The notes beneath the pieces were generated by a model. It was not told where the DNA came from and did no database searches. It saw nothing but the letters and a program-made list of their open reading frames with translations. This document shows, piece by piece, positions 35,310 through 44,033 of a stretch of 64,000 nucleotides of DNA. The translations under genes and the position numbers were made by a program. The DNA is from Clostridium sp. AN503 (GTDB lineage Bacteria > Bacillota > Clostridia > Lachnospirales > Lachnospiraceae): NCBI RefSeq assembly GCF_040719375.1, contig NZ_JBFDTP010000002.1:1240001-1304000 (forward strand), in the 5' to 3' direction. Position 1 is the stretch's first letter, and every line of letters begins with the position of its first letter.

Positions 35310-36995
35310 ATGGCGGAAAAGAACAGATTTCAGCAGGAACTGGAAAAGACTGCATTAAAACAGATCATTACGGTCATATTGATCGGCTGCCTGTTTTTCT
35401 GTGTGGCGATCGTCGGTATTTTTGTGGTGGAAAAAAGGATGCAGCGGGAAGGGCATCTGGATGCGGTGACAGAGGCATTTGACAGGATCTACAGCTCCGT
35501 GGAGTCTTTTCTTGAGGATGAAGACAACACGGGGCTTTTCCTGGGTTGTGCTTCGGGAGAGACTGACAAGAGCCGGGTCCAGTATCAGGTGACGGAATTT
35601 AATCTGGCTGCGCCGGTGGGGATCAATATGATACTGACAGACGCGGACCAGAATGTGGTATACTCCAGTTTTCCTGGCGAGCTGCTGAACCTGCACCGGC
35701 TGGAGTTCAACCGGATCTCCGGAGAGAATGCGAGATCACAGAAGGAAGGGCTGTACCGCACGGTTTATTATATCGCGGGTGAAACCTCCGAGTATGTCAT
35801 GGTGCGCCCGCTGTATCAGGACGGTGTTTATGCAGGCTGCGCCGCCGCATATTTAAAGCCTGGGGAGTGGGGACGCCATTTTCTCAAATACCAGTACGAC
35901 ACGATCCTGACAGACCGGAACGGGAGCGTGATCTACTGCTCCAACTACAGCTTCCTGCAGGGCTACACCCTCAACAAATATGTCCCGAAAACGGCCGATA
36001 CCTACCGTTTCGTCAACGAGAGCCGGTACCTTGCCAGCACCAGGTTTTTGGAGAGCCAGGAGGTATACCTTTACTCATTTATCTATTATCCGGGATATAC
36101 GGGCTATATCATTATCGGCGTACTGGTGATCCTGGGACTTGGCTTTATCTGGACTCTGATGTTTTTCCATCTGCTCCAGATGATGGCGGAGAAGACGGCA
36201 GGCTCCGTGGGGATGCTGGTAGAAGAGATCCGTATCATCCGCAAGCAGGACCCGGAGCATGTGATCCATATTGAGACGGACGATGAGATCGAGGAGATCG
36301 CCGGGCAGATCAACAAGATGATGGCCAGCATCCATGAGCTGAACCAGAAGAATGTGGATCTTTTACAGGTGAACAGCCGGATGGAGATGCAGAATTTACA
36401 GGCGCAGATCAACCCGCATTTTATTTATAATACCCTGGACAATATCCGGTATCTGATCGTACAGGACGCGGCGAAGGCGGATGAGCTGATCGAGCGGTTT
36501 ACCCATATCCTGCGCTACAGCATCAACAATACCAAACGGAAGATCTGTCTTTTGGAGGACATGGAGTACATAGAGGATTACCTGATGATCCAGAAAACCC
36601 GGTTTGGCGAGCGGTTCCAATATGAGATCGAGATAGAAAAGGAATGTTACCAGATCCCCGTCCCCAAACTTCTCTTACAGCCGCTGATCGAGAACAGTTT
36701 AAAATACGGGTTCCGCAAAAAGCCACGCATCTTCGTGACCGTCCGGGGATGGCTGGAGCACGGGTATCTGTATCTGCAGGTGGAGGATGACGGCCCGGGA
36801 CAGCCCAAGGCCATGCTGGAGACTCTTCGCGGCATCCTGGGAAGGGAAGAGATCGACACGACTCATAACGGCCTGCAGAATATCAACCGCAGGATCATCC
36901 TGGAATATGGGCAGGAGAGCGGCATCAGCCTGGACAGCCAGGAGGATGAAGGTTTTACAGTGACGCTGAAAATGTGGACAGGGAGAGGGGCGTAA
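35310..36995 (+). CDS. YesM-type sensor histidine kinase 2
   Basis: A 561-residue kinase. TM1 lies at about residues 18-42, a large extracellular sensor (about 45-255) follows, then TM2 (YTGYIIIGVLVILGLGFIWT, about 256-282). Next come HAMP, the coiled coil VDLLQVNSRMEMQNLQAQ, INPHFIYNTLDNIRYLI with the phospho-acceptor His, and HATPase boxes LIENSLKYGF and VEDDGPGQP. The G2 box reads HNGLQNINRRI, with Asn in place of Gly in the usual GIGL, as in some YesM relatives. Its stop is immediately followed by the ATG of its response regulator. Confidence 0.9.
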   Translation: MAEKNRFQQELEKTALKQIITVILIGCLFFCVAIVGIFVVEKRMQREGHLDAVTEAFDRIYSSVESFLEDEDNTGLFLGCASGETDKSRVQYQVTEFNLAAPVGINMILTDADQNVVYSSFPGELLNLHRLEFNRISGENARSQKEGLYRTVYYIAGETSEYVMVRPLYQDGVYAGCAAAYLKPGEWGRHFLKYQYDTILTDRNGSVIYCSNYSFLQGYTLNKYVPKTADTYRFVNESRYLASTRFLESQEVYLYSFIYYPGYTGYIIIGVLVILGLGFIWTLMFFHLLQMMAEKTAGSVGMLVEEIRIIRKQDPEHVIHIETDDEIEEIAGQINKMMASIHELNQKNVDLLQVNSRMEMQNLQAQINPHFIYNTLDNIRYLIVQDAAKADELIERFTHILRYSINNTKRKICLLEDMEYIEDYLMIQKTRFGERFQYEIEIEKECYQIPVPKLLLQPLIENSLKYGFRKKPRIFVTVRGWLEHGYLYLQVEDDGPGQPKAMLETLRGILGREEIDTTHNGLQNINRRIILEYGQESGISLDSQEDEGFTVTLKMWTGRGA

Positions 36996-37769
36996 ATGTA
37001 CCGAGTACTTTTGGTGGAAGATGAGGATATTATCCGCAGGGGGATCAGAAATTCCATTCTGTGGGAGGAGCTGGGCTGCCATGTGGTTGGGGAGGCGGCC
37101 AACGGAGAGGAAGGGGTTGAGGCCATAAAAGAGCTTCAGCCGGATATCGTGATCACCGATATCACCATGCCGGTGATGGATGGGCTTGCCATGATCGCCG
37201 CGACGAAGATCGAATATGATTACGCGGCCATCATCCTGTCCGGCTATTCGGATTTTGAATACGCCAGAGAAGCCATCCGCCACGGCGTGTCCGGTTATGT
37301 GTTAAAGCCGCTCAACATGAATGAGATGAAGGAAGCCTTAAAACAGGCCATTCTGGAGCTGGAGAAGATCCATTCCTTAAAGCAGCAAAATGAAAAAGCA
37401 GAGCAGATGGGAAGCATCTCGCTGCTGGATCTAAAAAAGACGTATCAGGACCCGGTGGTGGAGCAGGTGCTCACCTATATCGCTGAGAATTACCGGAACA
37501 AGATCACGCTCTCAGATCTGGAGCAGGAGGTCCATTATTCCGAGCGGTACATAAACCAGAAGTTCCAGAATGAGGTGGGAACCACCGTCATCGAGTATTT
37601 AAACCGCTACCGCATCCAGAAAGCCTTAAGCCTGATCAAAGAAGGAAACACCCCACTCTCCGAAGTGGGCTGGGAATGCGGCATCGGCGAATACAAGTAT
37701 TTTAATTATGTTTTTAAAAAGTATATTGGCTGCTCATCCAAGGAATACCAAACCAAAATCTTAAGCTAG
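36996..37769 (+). CDS. YesN-type response regulator 2 (receiver + AraC HTH)
   Basis: A 257-residue regulator. The receiver has the EDE acidic pocket (LLVEDEDIIRRGI), the phospho-acceptor Asp in IVITDITMPVMDG (about residue 55), Ser in AAIILSGYSDFEYAR and Lys in GYVLKPLNMNE. The AraC domain has LSDLEQEVHYSERYINQKFQ and VGWECGIGEYKYFNYVFKKY. The ATG directly abuts the kinase stop, indicating coupling. TTTGTTCGG direct repeats in front of the downstream ABC binding-protein gene are the likely target. Confidence 0.92.
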   Translation: MYRVLLVEDEDIIRRGIRNSILWEELGCHVVGEAANGEEGVEAIKELQPDIVITDITMPVMDGLAMIAATKIEYDYAAIILSGYSDFEYAREAIRHGVSGYVLKPLNMNEMKEALKQAILELEKIHSLKQQNEKAEQMGSISLLDLKKTYQDPVVEQVLTYIAENYRNKITLSDLEQEVHYSERYINQKFQNEVGTTVIEYLNRYRIQKALSLIKEGNTPLSEVGWECGIGEYKYFNYVFKKYIGCSSKEYQTKILS

Positions 37770-37828
37770 AATTTAGCATTTGTTTTTTTCTTTTTGGTTT
37801 TTTACCCAGCAAAGAGAACACGTTGGCA

Positions 37829-37972
37829 GGGGAGAGCCCGGATGAGGGGAAGGTTTTGGAACCGTTGGAGCCCATCGGCACTTAAGCGCCGTATTTTGGC
37901 GCTTTAGTACCGCTATGCGCTCCATCGAGCGAGAGCGCGTTCCAAAACCTTCCCCTCATCCGGGCTCTCCCC
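37829..37972. repeat. Structured element with perfect 34-bp inverted repeat
   Basis: Arms at 37829-37862 and 37939-37972 are perfectly complementary over 34 bp. The 76-bp centre contains nested hairpins: GGAGC with GCTCC, and GGCACTTAAGCGCC with GGCGCTTTAGTACC (two mismatches). It contains ACCGCTATGCGCTCCA (37909-37924), found again with one change at 42136-42151. No ORF fits inside. It follows T-rich sequence after yesN and may be a small dispersed repeat (MITE-like), an RNA processing element or a very strong transcription barrier. Confidence 0.75.
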
Positions 37973-37998
37973 TTCTAATCCATTCCCCTTTGCCTCCA

Positions 37999-38065
37999 TT
38001 TGTTCGGTATTTTTTCCGTTTGTTCGGAAATTCGGGTGTCGAAGAAACCAGATAATAATTATAAT
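37999..38065 (+). promoter_or_regulatory. Activator-dependent promoter of the ABC operon
   Basis: Direct repeats TTTGTTCGG at 37999-38007 and 38019-38027 (20 bp apart, about two turns) lie just upstream of a weak -35 (TGTCGA, 38037-38042) and a TATAAT -10 (38060-38065, 17-bp spacing). This is the arrangement expected for an AraC-type response regulator that recruits RNA polymerase. Confidence 0.55.
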
Positions 38066-38097
38066 TGTGTTATCAATAAATACTAGGAGGTATTATT

Positions 38098-39207
38098 ATG
38101 AAAAAAAAGGGTTTAGCATTATTACTTGTAACAGCAATGGCAGCAGGCCTGGCAGGCTGTGGCGGCGGTTCATCCACAGCGACTACGGCAGCTCCGGCTG
38201 CAGACGCCGCGAAGACAGAAGCGGCTGCTGAGGGTGCGAAAGAGGAGGCAAAAGAGGAAGCGAAGCAGGGCGGCGGCAATCTGGTTGTCTACTCACCAAA
38301 CTCCGAAGGATTACTGAATGCGACTATCCCGCTGTTTGAGGAGAAGTACGGCGTGGAAGTAGAGCTGATCCAGGCTGGCACCGGCGAGCTGGTAAAGAGG
38401 ATCCAGTCCGAGAAAAATGATCCTTACGGAGATGTGCTGTTCGGTGGTTCCTGGTCCCTGATGGCAGACAACGAAGACCTCTGGGAGCCGTATGTATCTG
38501 TAAACGATGTGAACGTAGTAGATGCATACAAGAATAAATGCGGATTTATCACCAGCAACGTTTTGGACGGCAGCGTCCTGATCGTCAACACAGATTTGAT
38601 CGGCGATATCAAGGTAGAAGGCTATGAGGACCTCCTGAATCCGGAATTAAAGGGCAAGATCGCTACCGCAGACCCGGCAAACTCCTCCTCCGCATTCGCA
38701 CATCTGACCAATATGCTTTTAGCTATGGGCGGCTATGAGGATGACGCGGCATGGGAGTATGTGAAGAACCTGTTTGCCAACATTGACGGCAAGATCATCG
38801 AGAGTTCCAGCGGCGTATACAAAGGCGTAGCAGACGGCGAGTATATCGTGGGCTTATCCTACGAGGATCCCTGTGCACAGCTGATCAAAGACGGCGCTCC
38901 GATCAAGATCGTTTACCCGAAGGAAGGGACCGTTTATCTTCCGGCATCTGCAACCATCATTAAGGGCGCAAAGAATATGGACAATGCAAAGCTGTTCATG
39001 GACTTTATCTTAAGCGAAGAAGTACAGAACATCTGGGGCAGCACCCTGACCAACCGTCCGGTTATGAAGGATGCCCAGACCAGCGAATTCATGACACCAT
39101 TGTCCGAGATCTACGTGATCGAGGAGGATATCCCGTATGTAAGTTCCCATAAGCAGGAGCTGGTTGACAAATATACCGAGATTTTCACCGATTTGCAGAG
39201 CAAATAA
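38098..39207 (+). CDS. ABC transporter substrate-binding lipoprotein (FbpA/AfuA-like)
   Basis: A 369-residue receptor with the lipobox LAGC (Cys about 21) and a Glu/Ala/Lys-rich linker to about residue 60. The mature lobes start NLVVYSPNSEGLLNATIPLF, as in ferric-type (AfuA/FbpA) receptors. The iron-binding Tyr-Tyr pair of FbpA is not present; the matching stretch reads GLSYEDPC. Relatives without the pair bind phosphorylated sugars or phosphonates. AGGAGG precedes the ATG. YesM/YesN lie upstream and the ATPase and fused permease downstream, so the likely role is uptake of an anionic organic compound rather than Fe3+. Confidence 0.85.
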   Translation: MKKKGLALLLVTAMAAGLAGCGGGSSTATTAAPAADAAKTEAAAEGAKEEAKEEAKQGGGNLVVYSPNSEGLLNATIPLFEEKYGVEVELIQAGTGELVKRIQSEKNDPYGDVLFGGSWSLMADNEDLWEPYVSVNDVNVVDAYKNKCGFITSNVLDGSVLIVNTDLIGDIKVEGYEDLLNPELKGKIATADPANSSSAFAHLTNMLLAMGGYEDDAAWEYVKNLFANIDGKIIESSSGVYKGVADGEYIVGLSYEDPCAQLIKDGAPIKIVYPKEGTVYLPASATIIKGAKNMDNAKLFMDFILSEEVQNIWGSTLTNRPVMKDAQTSEFMTPLSEIYVIEEDIPYVSSHKQELVDKYTEIFTDLQSK

Positions 39208-39241
39208 GATTTTTTAAAAACGGCAGGCTGTGGAGGATAAG

Positions 39242-40330
39242 ATGAGTAAGATTTCAGTAAAACATGTTTTAAAAAAATATGGTGAGACAACGGTTATCCC
39301 TGATCTGAGCGTGGAGATTGAGGAGGGTGAGCTTTTCACCCTCCTGGGACCGTCGGGCTGCGGAAAAACCACACTGCTGCGGATGATTGCCGGGTTCAAC
39401 TCGATTGAGGGCGGGGATATTTATTTTAACGAGACCCGCATCAACGACATGGACCCGAGCAAGAGGAATATCGGCATGGTTTTCCAGAACTATGCGATCT
39501 TCCCCAACTTATCCGTGCGCGGCAACGTGGCATTTGGCTTAAAGAACCGAAAGGTAGATAAACAGAAGATCCAGCAGGAGACCGATAAATACTTGAACCT
39601 GATGCAGATCATGCAGTATGCGGACCGTATGCCGGAGCAGCTTTCCGGCGGTCAGCAGCAGCGTATCGCACTGGCCCGCGCCCTGGTCATCACACCGGAT
39701 GTGCTTTTGATGGATGAGCCGCTGTCCAACTTGGACGCCAAGCTCCGTCTTGAGATGCGGACGGTGATCCGCCACACCCAGAAGAGCGTTGGGATCACCA
39801 CCGTGTATGTAACCCATGACCAGGAAGAGGCCATGGCGATCAGTGACAAGATCGCGGTCATGAAGGACGGCGTCATCCAGCACATCGGAAAGCCCAAGGA
39901 TATTTATCAGAGGCCGAAGAATGTGTTTGTCGCCACCTTTATCGGAAGGACCAACATTGTGCCGGCCCGGATCGCCGGAGGCCGGCTGGTGTTTTCAGAC
40001 GGCTACACAGAGGACATTGAGATCCTGAAAAATGCAGAGGACCAGGATGTGCTCTGTTCCATCCGCCCCGAGGAATATGTGATCTGTAAGGATGGAGGAG
40101 AGGGCGTCCACGGAACGGTCAAAGAGTCTACCTACCTTGGGCTTAACACCCACTACTACATTGAGACGGCTGACGGGCAGACCGTGGAGATCGTGGAGGA
40201 ATCTTCTCTGGAGGACGATTTAAAAGAAGGGCAGCAGGTAGTGCTCCGGGTAAAGAAGAATAAGATCAACGTGTTCAACCAGGCGGGAGACATCAATCTG
40301 GTAAGGAGCGAGGCCTATGAAAAACAATAA
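39242..40330 (+). CDS. ABC transporter ATP-binding protein (FbpC/PotA-like)
   Basis: A 362-residue ATPase. It has Walker A GPSGCGKTTLLRM (about residues 35-47), Q-loop VFQNYAIFPNL, signature LSGGQQQRIALARAL, Walker B VLLMDEPLSNLD and the H-switch VTHDQEEA. The C-terminal third (about 240-360) is a TOBE domain that may sense ligand. The ATG at 39242 follows GGAGG; a GTG four codons earlier is less likely. It overlaps the permease gene by 14 nt. Confidence 0.93.
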   Translation: MSKISVKHVLKKYGETTVIPDLSVEIEEGELFTLLGPSGCGKTTLLRMIAGFNSIEGGDIYFNETRINDMDPSKRNIGMVFQNYAIFPNLSVRGNVAFGLKNRKVDKQKIQQETDKYLNLMQIMQYADRMPEQLSGGQQQRIALARALVITPDVLLMDEPLSNLDAKLRLEMRTVIRHTQKSVGITTVYVTHDQEEAMAISDKIAVMKDGVIQHIGKPKDIYQRPKNVFVATFIGRTNIVPARIAGGRLVFSDGYTEDIEILKNAEDQDVLCSIRPEEYVICKDGGEGVHGTVKESTYLGLNTHYYIETADGQTVEIVEESSLEDDLKEGQQVVLRVKKNKINVFNQAGDINLVRSEAYEKQ

Positions 40331-41972
40331 CAAATTCCGGCTGGATGTATGGGGAATGATTACCCTCGCGATCATCTTTCTGTATGTGCTTTTTATGATC
40401 TATCCCATGGGATATCTGATCCGCCAGTCTGTGCTTGACGCCAAGACCGGTGAGTTCACCATGGCGAATTTTTCAAAGTTCTTTTCAAAGAGCTATTATT
40501 TTGACACACTGTTTAACAGCTTTAAAATATCCATAGCGGCGACTGTCCTGTCTCTTGCGATCGGGACTCCCCTTGCCTATATTTTTACAGCGTACAAGAT
40601 CAAGGGAAAAGGGCTTTTGAGCATCCTGATCGTGGTGGCGTCCATGTCGGCTCCGTTCATCGGAGCGTATTCCTGGATCCTGCTGCTGGGAAGAAGCGGT
40701 GTCATCACTACCTTCTTAAAAAATATCGGCATCACGATCCCCGATATCTACGGATTCGGCGGAATCGTGCTGGTCATGACGCTGCAGTTGTTCCCGCTGG
40801 TATTTTTATATGCCAGAGGCGCGCTGAAAAACATCGACAATTCCCTGATCGAGGCGTCCGAAAACCTGGGCTGCTCCGGCGTCCGGTGCTTTATCAAGGT
40901 AGTCGTGCCGCTCATCATGCCGACCCTTCTGGCAGCGGCTCTGCTGGTATTCATGAGAGCCTTTGCAGATTTCGGTACCCCGATGCTGATCGGTGAGGGC
41001 TTCCGTACCTTCCCGGTTGTACTGTATTCAGAATTCATCAATGAGGTGGGAGGAAACGACGGATTTGCAGCCGCGATCGCAGTCATCGCGATTGTCATTA
41101 CGACTGTGGTATTCCTGGCGCAGAAATATGTTTCCAACCGGAAAGCATTTTCCTTAAACGCCCTTCATCCCATGGAGGAAAAGACCGCAAAGACCGGCTC
41201 AGGCATCCTGATGCACCTGTTTTCCTATCTTGTGATCGGGATCGCAGTCCTGCCCCAGTGCTACGTGATCTACACCTCCTTCAAGAATACCCAGGGCAAG
41301 ATCTTCGTCGACGGTTATTCTTTAGAGAGCTATGTGACCGCCTTTGGGAAACTGGGCAGAAGCATCCAGAACACCATCATCATCCCGATGTTAGCCCTGG
41401 TTGTGATCATCCTGCTGGCCGTCCTGATCGCATACCTGGTAGTACGCAGGAGAAATGCATTTACCAATGTAGTGGATATCCTTTCCATGATCCCCTACAT
41501 CGTACCGGGAACCGTACTTGGTATCGCCCTGCTGATCGGCTTTAACAAGCCGCCGATCCTGATCAGCGGCACCATGCTGATCATGGTGGTCGCCCTGGTG
41601 ATCCGGCGTCTGCCCTACACGATCCGTTCCTCCGTGGCGATCCTGCAGCAGATCCCGATGAGCATTGAAGAAGCTGCGATCTCCCTTGGTGCATCCAAGA
41701 TGAAGTCCTTTTTCCGCATCACCGTACCCATGATGACAGCCGGCATCGTATCCGGCGCGATCTTAAGCTGGGTAACGATGATCAGCGAGCTGTCCACAGC
41801 GATCATCCTTTACACCGGCAAGACCAAGACCCTGACCGTAGCCATCTACACCGAGGTCATCCGCGGCAACTACGGCACCGCCGCAGCCCTGTCCACGATC
41901 ATGACCGTACTGACGGTAGCATCACTTTTGTTATTCAATGCAGTGAATGGCGGGAAAGACTTGAGCCTGTAA
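40317..41972 (+). CDS. ABC transporter permease, two fused BPD domains (FbpB-like)
   Basis: A 551-residue permease containing two binding-protein-dependent transport domains in one chain, with about 12 transmembrane helices. Each half has an ATPase-coupling EAA loop: first ENLGCSGVRCFIKVVVPLIM (about residues 181-200), second EAAISLGASKMKSFFRITVP (about 447-466). It starts at ATG 40317 inside the end of the ATPase gene. Together with the receptor and ATPase this is a complete importer. Confidence 0.92.
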   Translation: MKNNNKFRLDVWGMITLAIIFLYVLFMIYPMGYLIRQSVLDAKTGEFTMANFSKFFSKSYYFDTLFNSFKISIAATVLSLAIGTPLAYIFTAYKIKGKGLLSILIVVASMSAPFIGAYSWILLLGRSGVITTFLKNIGITIPDIYGFGGIVLVMTLQLFPLVFLYARGALKNIDNSLIEASENLGCSGVRCFIKVVVPLIMPTLLAAALLVFMRAFADFGTPMLIGEGFRTFPVVLYSEFINEVGGNDGFAAAIAVIAIVITTVVFLAQKYVSNRKAFSLNALHPMEEKTAKTGSGILMHLFSYLVIGIAVLPQCYVIYTSFKNTQGKIFVDGYSLESYVTAFGKLGRSIQNTIIIPMLALVVIILLAVLIAYLVVRRRNAFTNVVDILSMIPYIVPGTVLGIALLIGFNKPPILISGTMLIMVVALVIRRLPYTIRSSVAILQQIPMSIEEAAISLGASKMKSFFRITVPMMTAGIVSGAILSWVTMISELSTAIILYTGKTKTLTVAIYTEVIRGNYGTAAALSTIMTVLTVASLLLFNAVNGGKDLSL

Positions 41973-42092
41973 GTACCTGTATTAGACATTGTTTATACAA
42001 ATCATGACATCCTCCGTGGTGTATGTGCATGGCTTCAAAGCTGCACGGATGGACAGATGGCGTAACCTGTAACCATGCGCGGGTGATTGTAA

Positions 42093-42182
42093 AGAGGGGA
42101 TCATTCCCCTCCGCCATATTTGAGGTGCCTTATGCACCGCTATGCGTTCCACTAAAAAAACCTGCCACTGGCAGGTTTTTTT
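42093..42182 (+). terminator. Terminator and repeat-like tail after the ABC operon
   Basis: CCTGCC and GGCAGG (42161-42175) form a hairpin flanked by seven A and seven T, a strong bidirectional terminator. Before it lie GAGGGG/CCCCTC (42093-42110), GGTGC/GCACC (42124-42138) and the 16-nt motif ACCGCTATGCGTTCCA (42136-42151) shared with the element at 37829-37972. The rest of the stretch from 41973 to 42300 contains no convincing gene. Confidence 0.8.
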
Positions 42183-42304
42183 ACACTGAGGAGAGATCGT
42201 TCACTGTAAGAATCTATCAGCCTGCGTCCTCTTGCCAATTTCCTCAGCCTAAATCTATAATGCATAAAACGGATTTATCTGATCAGGAATATTTTACTTC
42301 ATAA

Positions 42305-42369
42305 TTGACATATCTGTTATTCAGAGATATAATTTTAATATAATTCGGCAAAAAAAGAAAAATGCCGAA
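42305..42369 (+). promoter_or_regulatory. abiE promoter and operator
   Basis: A full-consensus promoter, TTGACA (42305-42310), 17 bp, TATAAT (42328-42333). It is followed by the inverted repeat TTCGGCA (42344-42350) / TGCCGAA (42363-42369) over the transcription start. AbiEi antitoxins repress their own operon by binding inverted repeats, so this is the likely operator. Confidence 0.75.
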
Positions 42370-42424
42370 AAACATTTAAAATATAATTTGGAACAATGGG
42401 AATGCTTCCATCGAGGTGATATAA

Positions 42425-43012
42425 ATGGATTATGAATTTAGACTTCCAGAAGATCAGATGATAGTTTCAGTTGATGAACTAAAAGCGGCAGGTTTTTCCC
42501 ACTATAAAATCAATAAACTGGTTGAAAATGGTACGCTGCTAAAACTGAATAAGAAATATTATGAAAATACAGGCTATCGGGGGGAAGAATCGGATTTTTA
42601 CTATGTTCCGGCATATGCTTCAAACGGTGTAGTCTGCCTGATGAGCGCAGCGTCTTACTATAATCTGACAACTTACAGGCCGGATTCTATAGATGTGGCT
42701 ATTCAGAGAAAAGCCAAGATTTCTACGATGCCAGATTGGCCGGCGCTGTCTGTGTATTATTATGCAGATGACCGCTTTGAAATTGGAGTTGAAACGGTAA
42801 GGGAAGGCAGGAATCAATTCAAAATATATGATGTTGAAAAAACGGTTGTTGACATCGTTTATTTCCGTGAAAAGGTAGGCATTGAGGAAACAAAAGAAAT
42901 ACTTGTTAATTATCTCAGACGGAAAGATAGAAATCTCAACAGATTGCTGAGATATGCAGAACTTCTTAAGTGTGGAGATGTGATGAAAACATATCTGGAG
43001 GTACTTGTATGA
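42425..43012 (+). CDS. AbiEi-family antitoxin (type IV toxin-antitoxin)
   Basis: A 195-residue protein with the AbiEi layout: an N-terminal winged helix (about residues 12-60, VSVDELKAAGFSHYKINKLV, LLKLNKKYYENT) and a C-terminal antitoxin domain. The latter has YVPAYASNGVVCLMSAASYY and a YDVEKTVVDIVYFREKVG stretch that is common in the family. AbiEi counters the AbiEii nucleotidyltransferase and represses the operon. GAGGTGAT precedes the ATG. The stop overlaps the toxin start as ATGA. The cassette is much richer in A and T than neighbouring genes, which suggests horizontal transfer. Confidence 0.82.
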   Translation: MDYEFRLPEDQMIVSVDELKAAGFSHYKINKLVENGTLLKLNKKYYENTGYRGEESDFYYVPAYASNGVVCLMSAASYYNLTTYRPDSIDVAIQRKAKISTMPDWPALSVYYYADDRFEIGVETVREGRNQFKIYDVEKTVVDIVYFREKVGIEETKEILVNYLRRKDRNLNRLLRYAELLKCGDVMKTYLEVLV

Positions 43013-43905
43013 TAAGCGCAAGATCCGTAAAGGCCAGATTGAAAAATCAAGCTAAAGAAGATGGAAGAACGATGCAGGACGAATTATTGACTTATGGATT
43101 GGAGCGAGCAATCTATAGGTTGTCAATTTCAGAATATGCGGAGCGATTTACCTTAAAAGGAGGTATTTTTTTGTATGCATTGTTTGATGGGAATTTTGCG
43201 AGAGCAACAATGGATATAGACCTTCTTGCTCATCATATCCCGAATGATGCCAAAGAAATGAAGAAAGCATTCTATCATATTTTTTCCATAGAATGTGATG
43301 ACGCATTACGATTTGATCTGGACTCGTTAGAAGTAATTAACATTACTGAATTTAAAGAATATCACGGTGTAAATGTTTCGATTATGGGATACTTAGACCG
43401 CACGAAAGTGCCGGTATCTATCGATATTGGATTTGGAGACGTGATTTATCCGGAGCGTATGCGAATGAGTTTTCCAGTGTTGCTGGATATGGAGGCTCCA
43501 AAAGTATATGTCTATTCAATTTATTCTGTAATTGCAGAAAAGTTTGAAGCCTTTGTATCTCTTGGTCTTGCAAATGGAAGATATAAGGATTTTTATGATA
43601 TTTTTGTATTGTCAGCAAATTATAATCTGGATGGCAGTGAGTTAAAAAATGCAATTCTAGAAACATTTGCACATAGAAACACAAGTTTTGATGATATCGT
43701 TGTTTTTGAATCTGATTTTACAGAGGATCCTGTAAGACAGAGAAGATGGAAGGCGTTCGTCAAGAAAAAGAAAGCAATGATAAAAGTTGGATTTGCAGAA
43801 GCAATAGAACAATCTAAAAAGCTTTTGATGCCGATTGTAGAGGCAATAGAACAGAATAGAGAGTTTCATTGTCAGTGGAATAAAGATAGAAAAGATTGGA
43901 TTTAA
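43009..43905 (+). CDS. AbiEii-family nucleotidyltransferase toxin
   Basis: A 298-residue toxin of the AbiEii/AbiGii group. The nucleotidyltransferase core has FTLKGGIFLYALF (GGxxLY-type motif, about residues 45-57), then ARATMDIDLLAHHI, where the DxD pair would bind metal, and later VYSIYSVIAEKFEAFVSLG and NGRYKDFYDIFVLS, the conserved Lys- and Asp-bearing motifs. Homologues halt growth by adding nucleotides to target RNA or proteins and protect against phage by abortive infection. The ATG at 43009 is coupled to the antitoxin stop. The reading frame is intact. Confidence 0.85.
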   Translation: MISARSVKARLKNQAKEDGRTMQDELLTYGLERAIYRLSISEYAERFTLKGGIFLYALFDGNFARATMDIDLLAHHIPNDAKEMKKAFYHIFSIECDDALRFDLDSLEVINITEFKEYHGVNVSIMGYLDRTKVPVSIDIGFGDVIYPERMRMSFPVLLDMEAPKVYVYSIYSVIAEKFEAFVSLGLANGRYKDFYDIFVLSANYNLDGSELKNAILETFAHRNTSFDDIVVFESDFTEDPVRQRRWKAFVKKKKAMIKVGFAEAIEQSKKLLMPIVEAIEQNREFHCQWNKDRKDWI

Positions 43906-43972
43906 GTACATAGAGTCCCCTCGGACCGAAAACTCCAATGCATAAAACCAGCAAATTAAGGCAAAATAATGC

Positions 43973-44001
43973 TTGTACTTTCATCAATTCTGTGCTAAAC
44001 T
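43973..44001 (+). promoter_or_regulatory. secG promoter
   Basis: TTGTAC (43973-43978), 17-bp spacer, TAAACT (43996-44001), 33 bp before secG. Confidence 0.6.
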
Positions 44002-44033
44002 AACTGTGTTTGACTATTAGGAGGTGCATTTTG

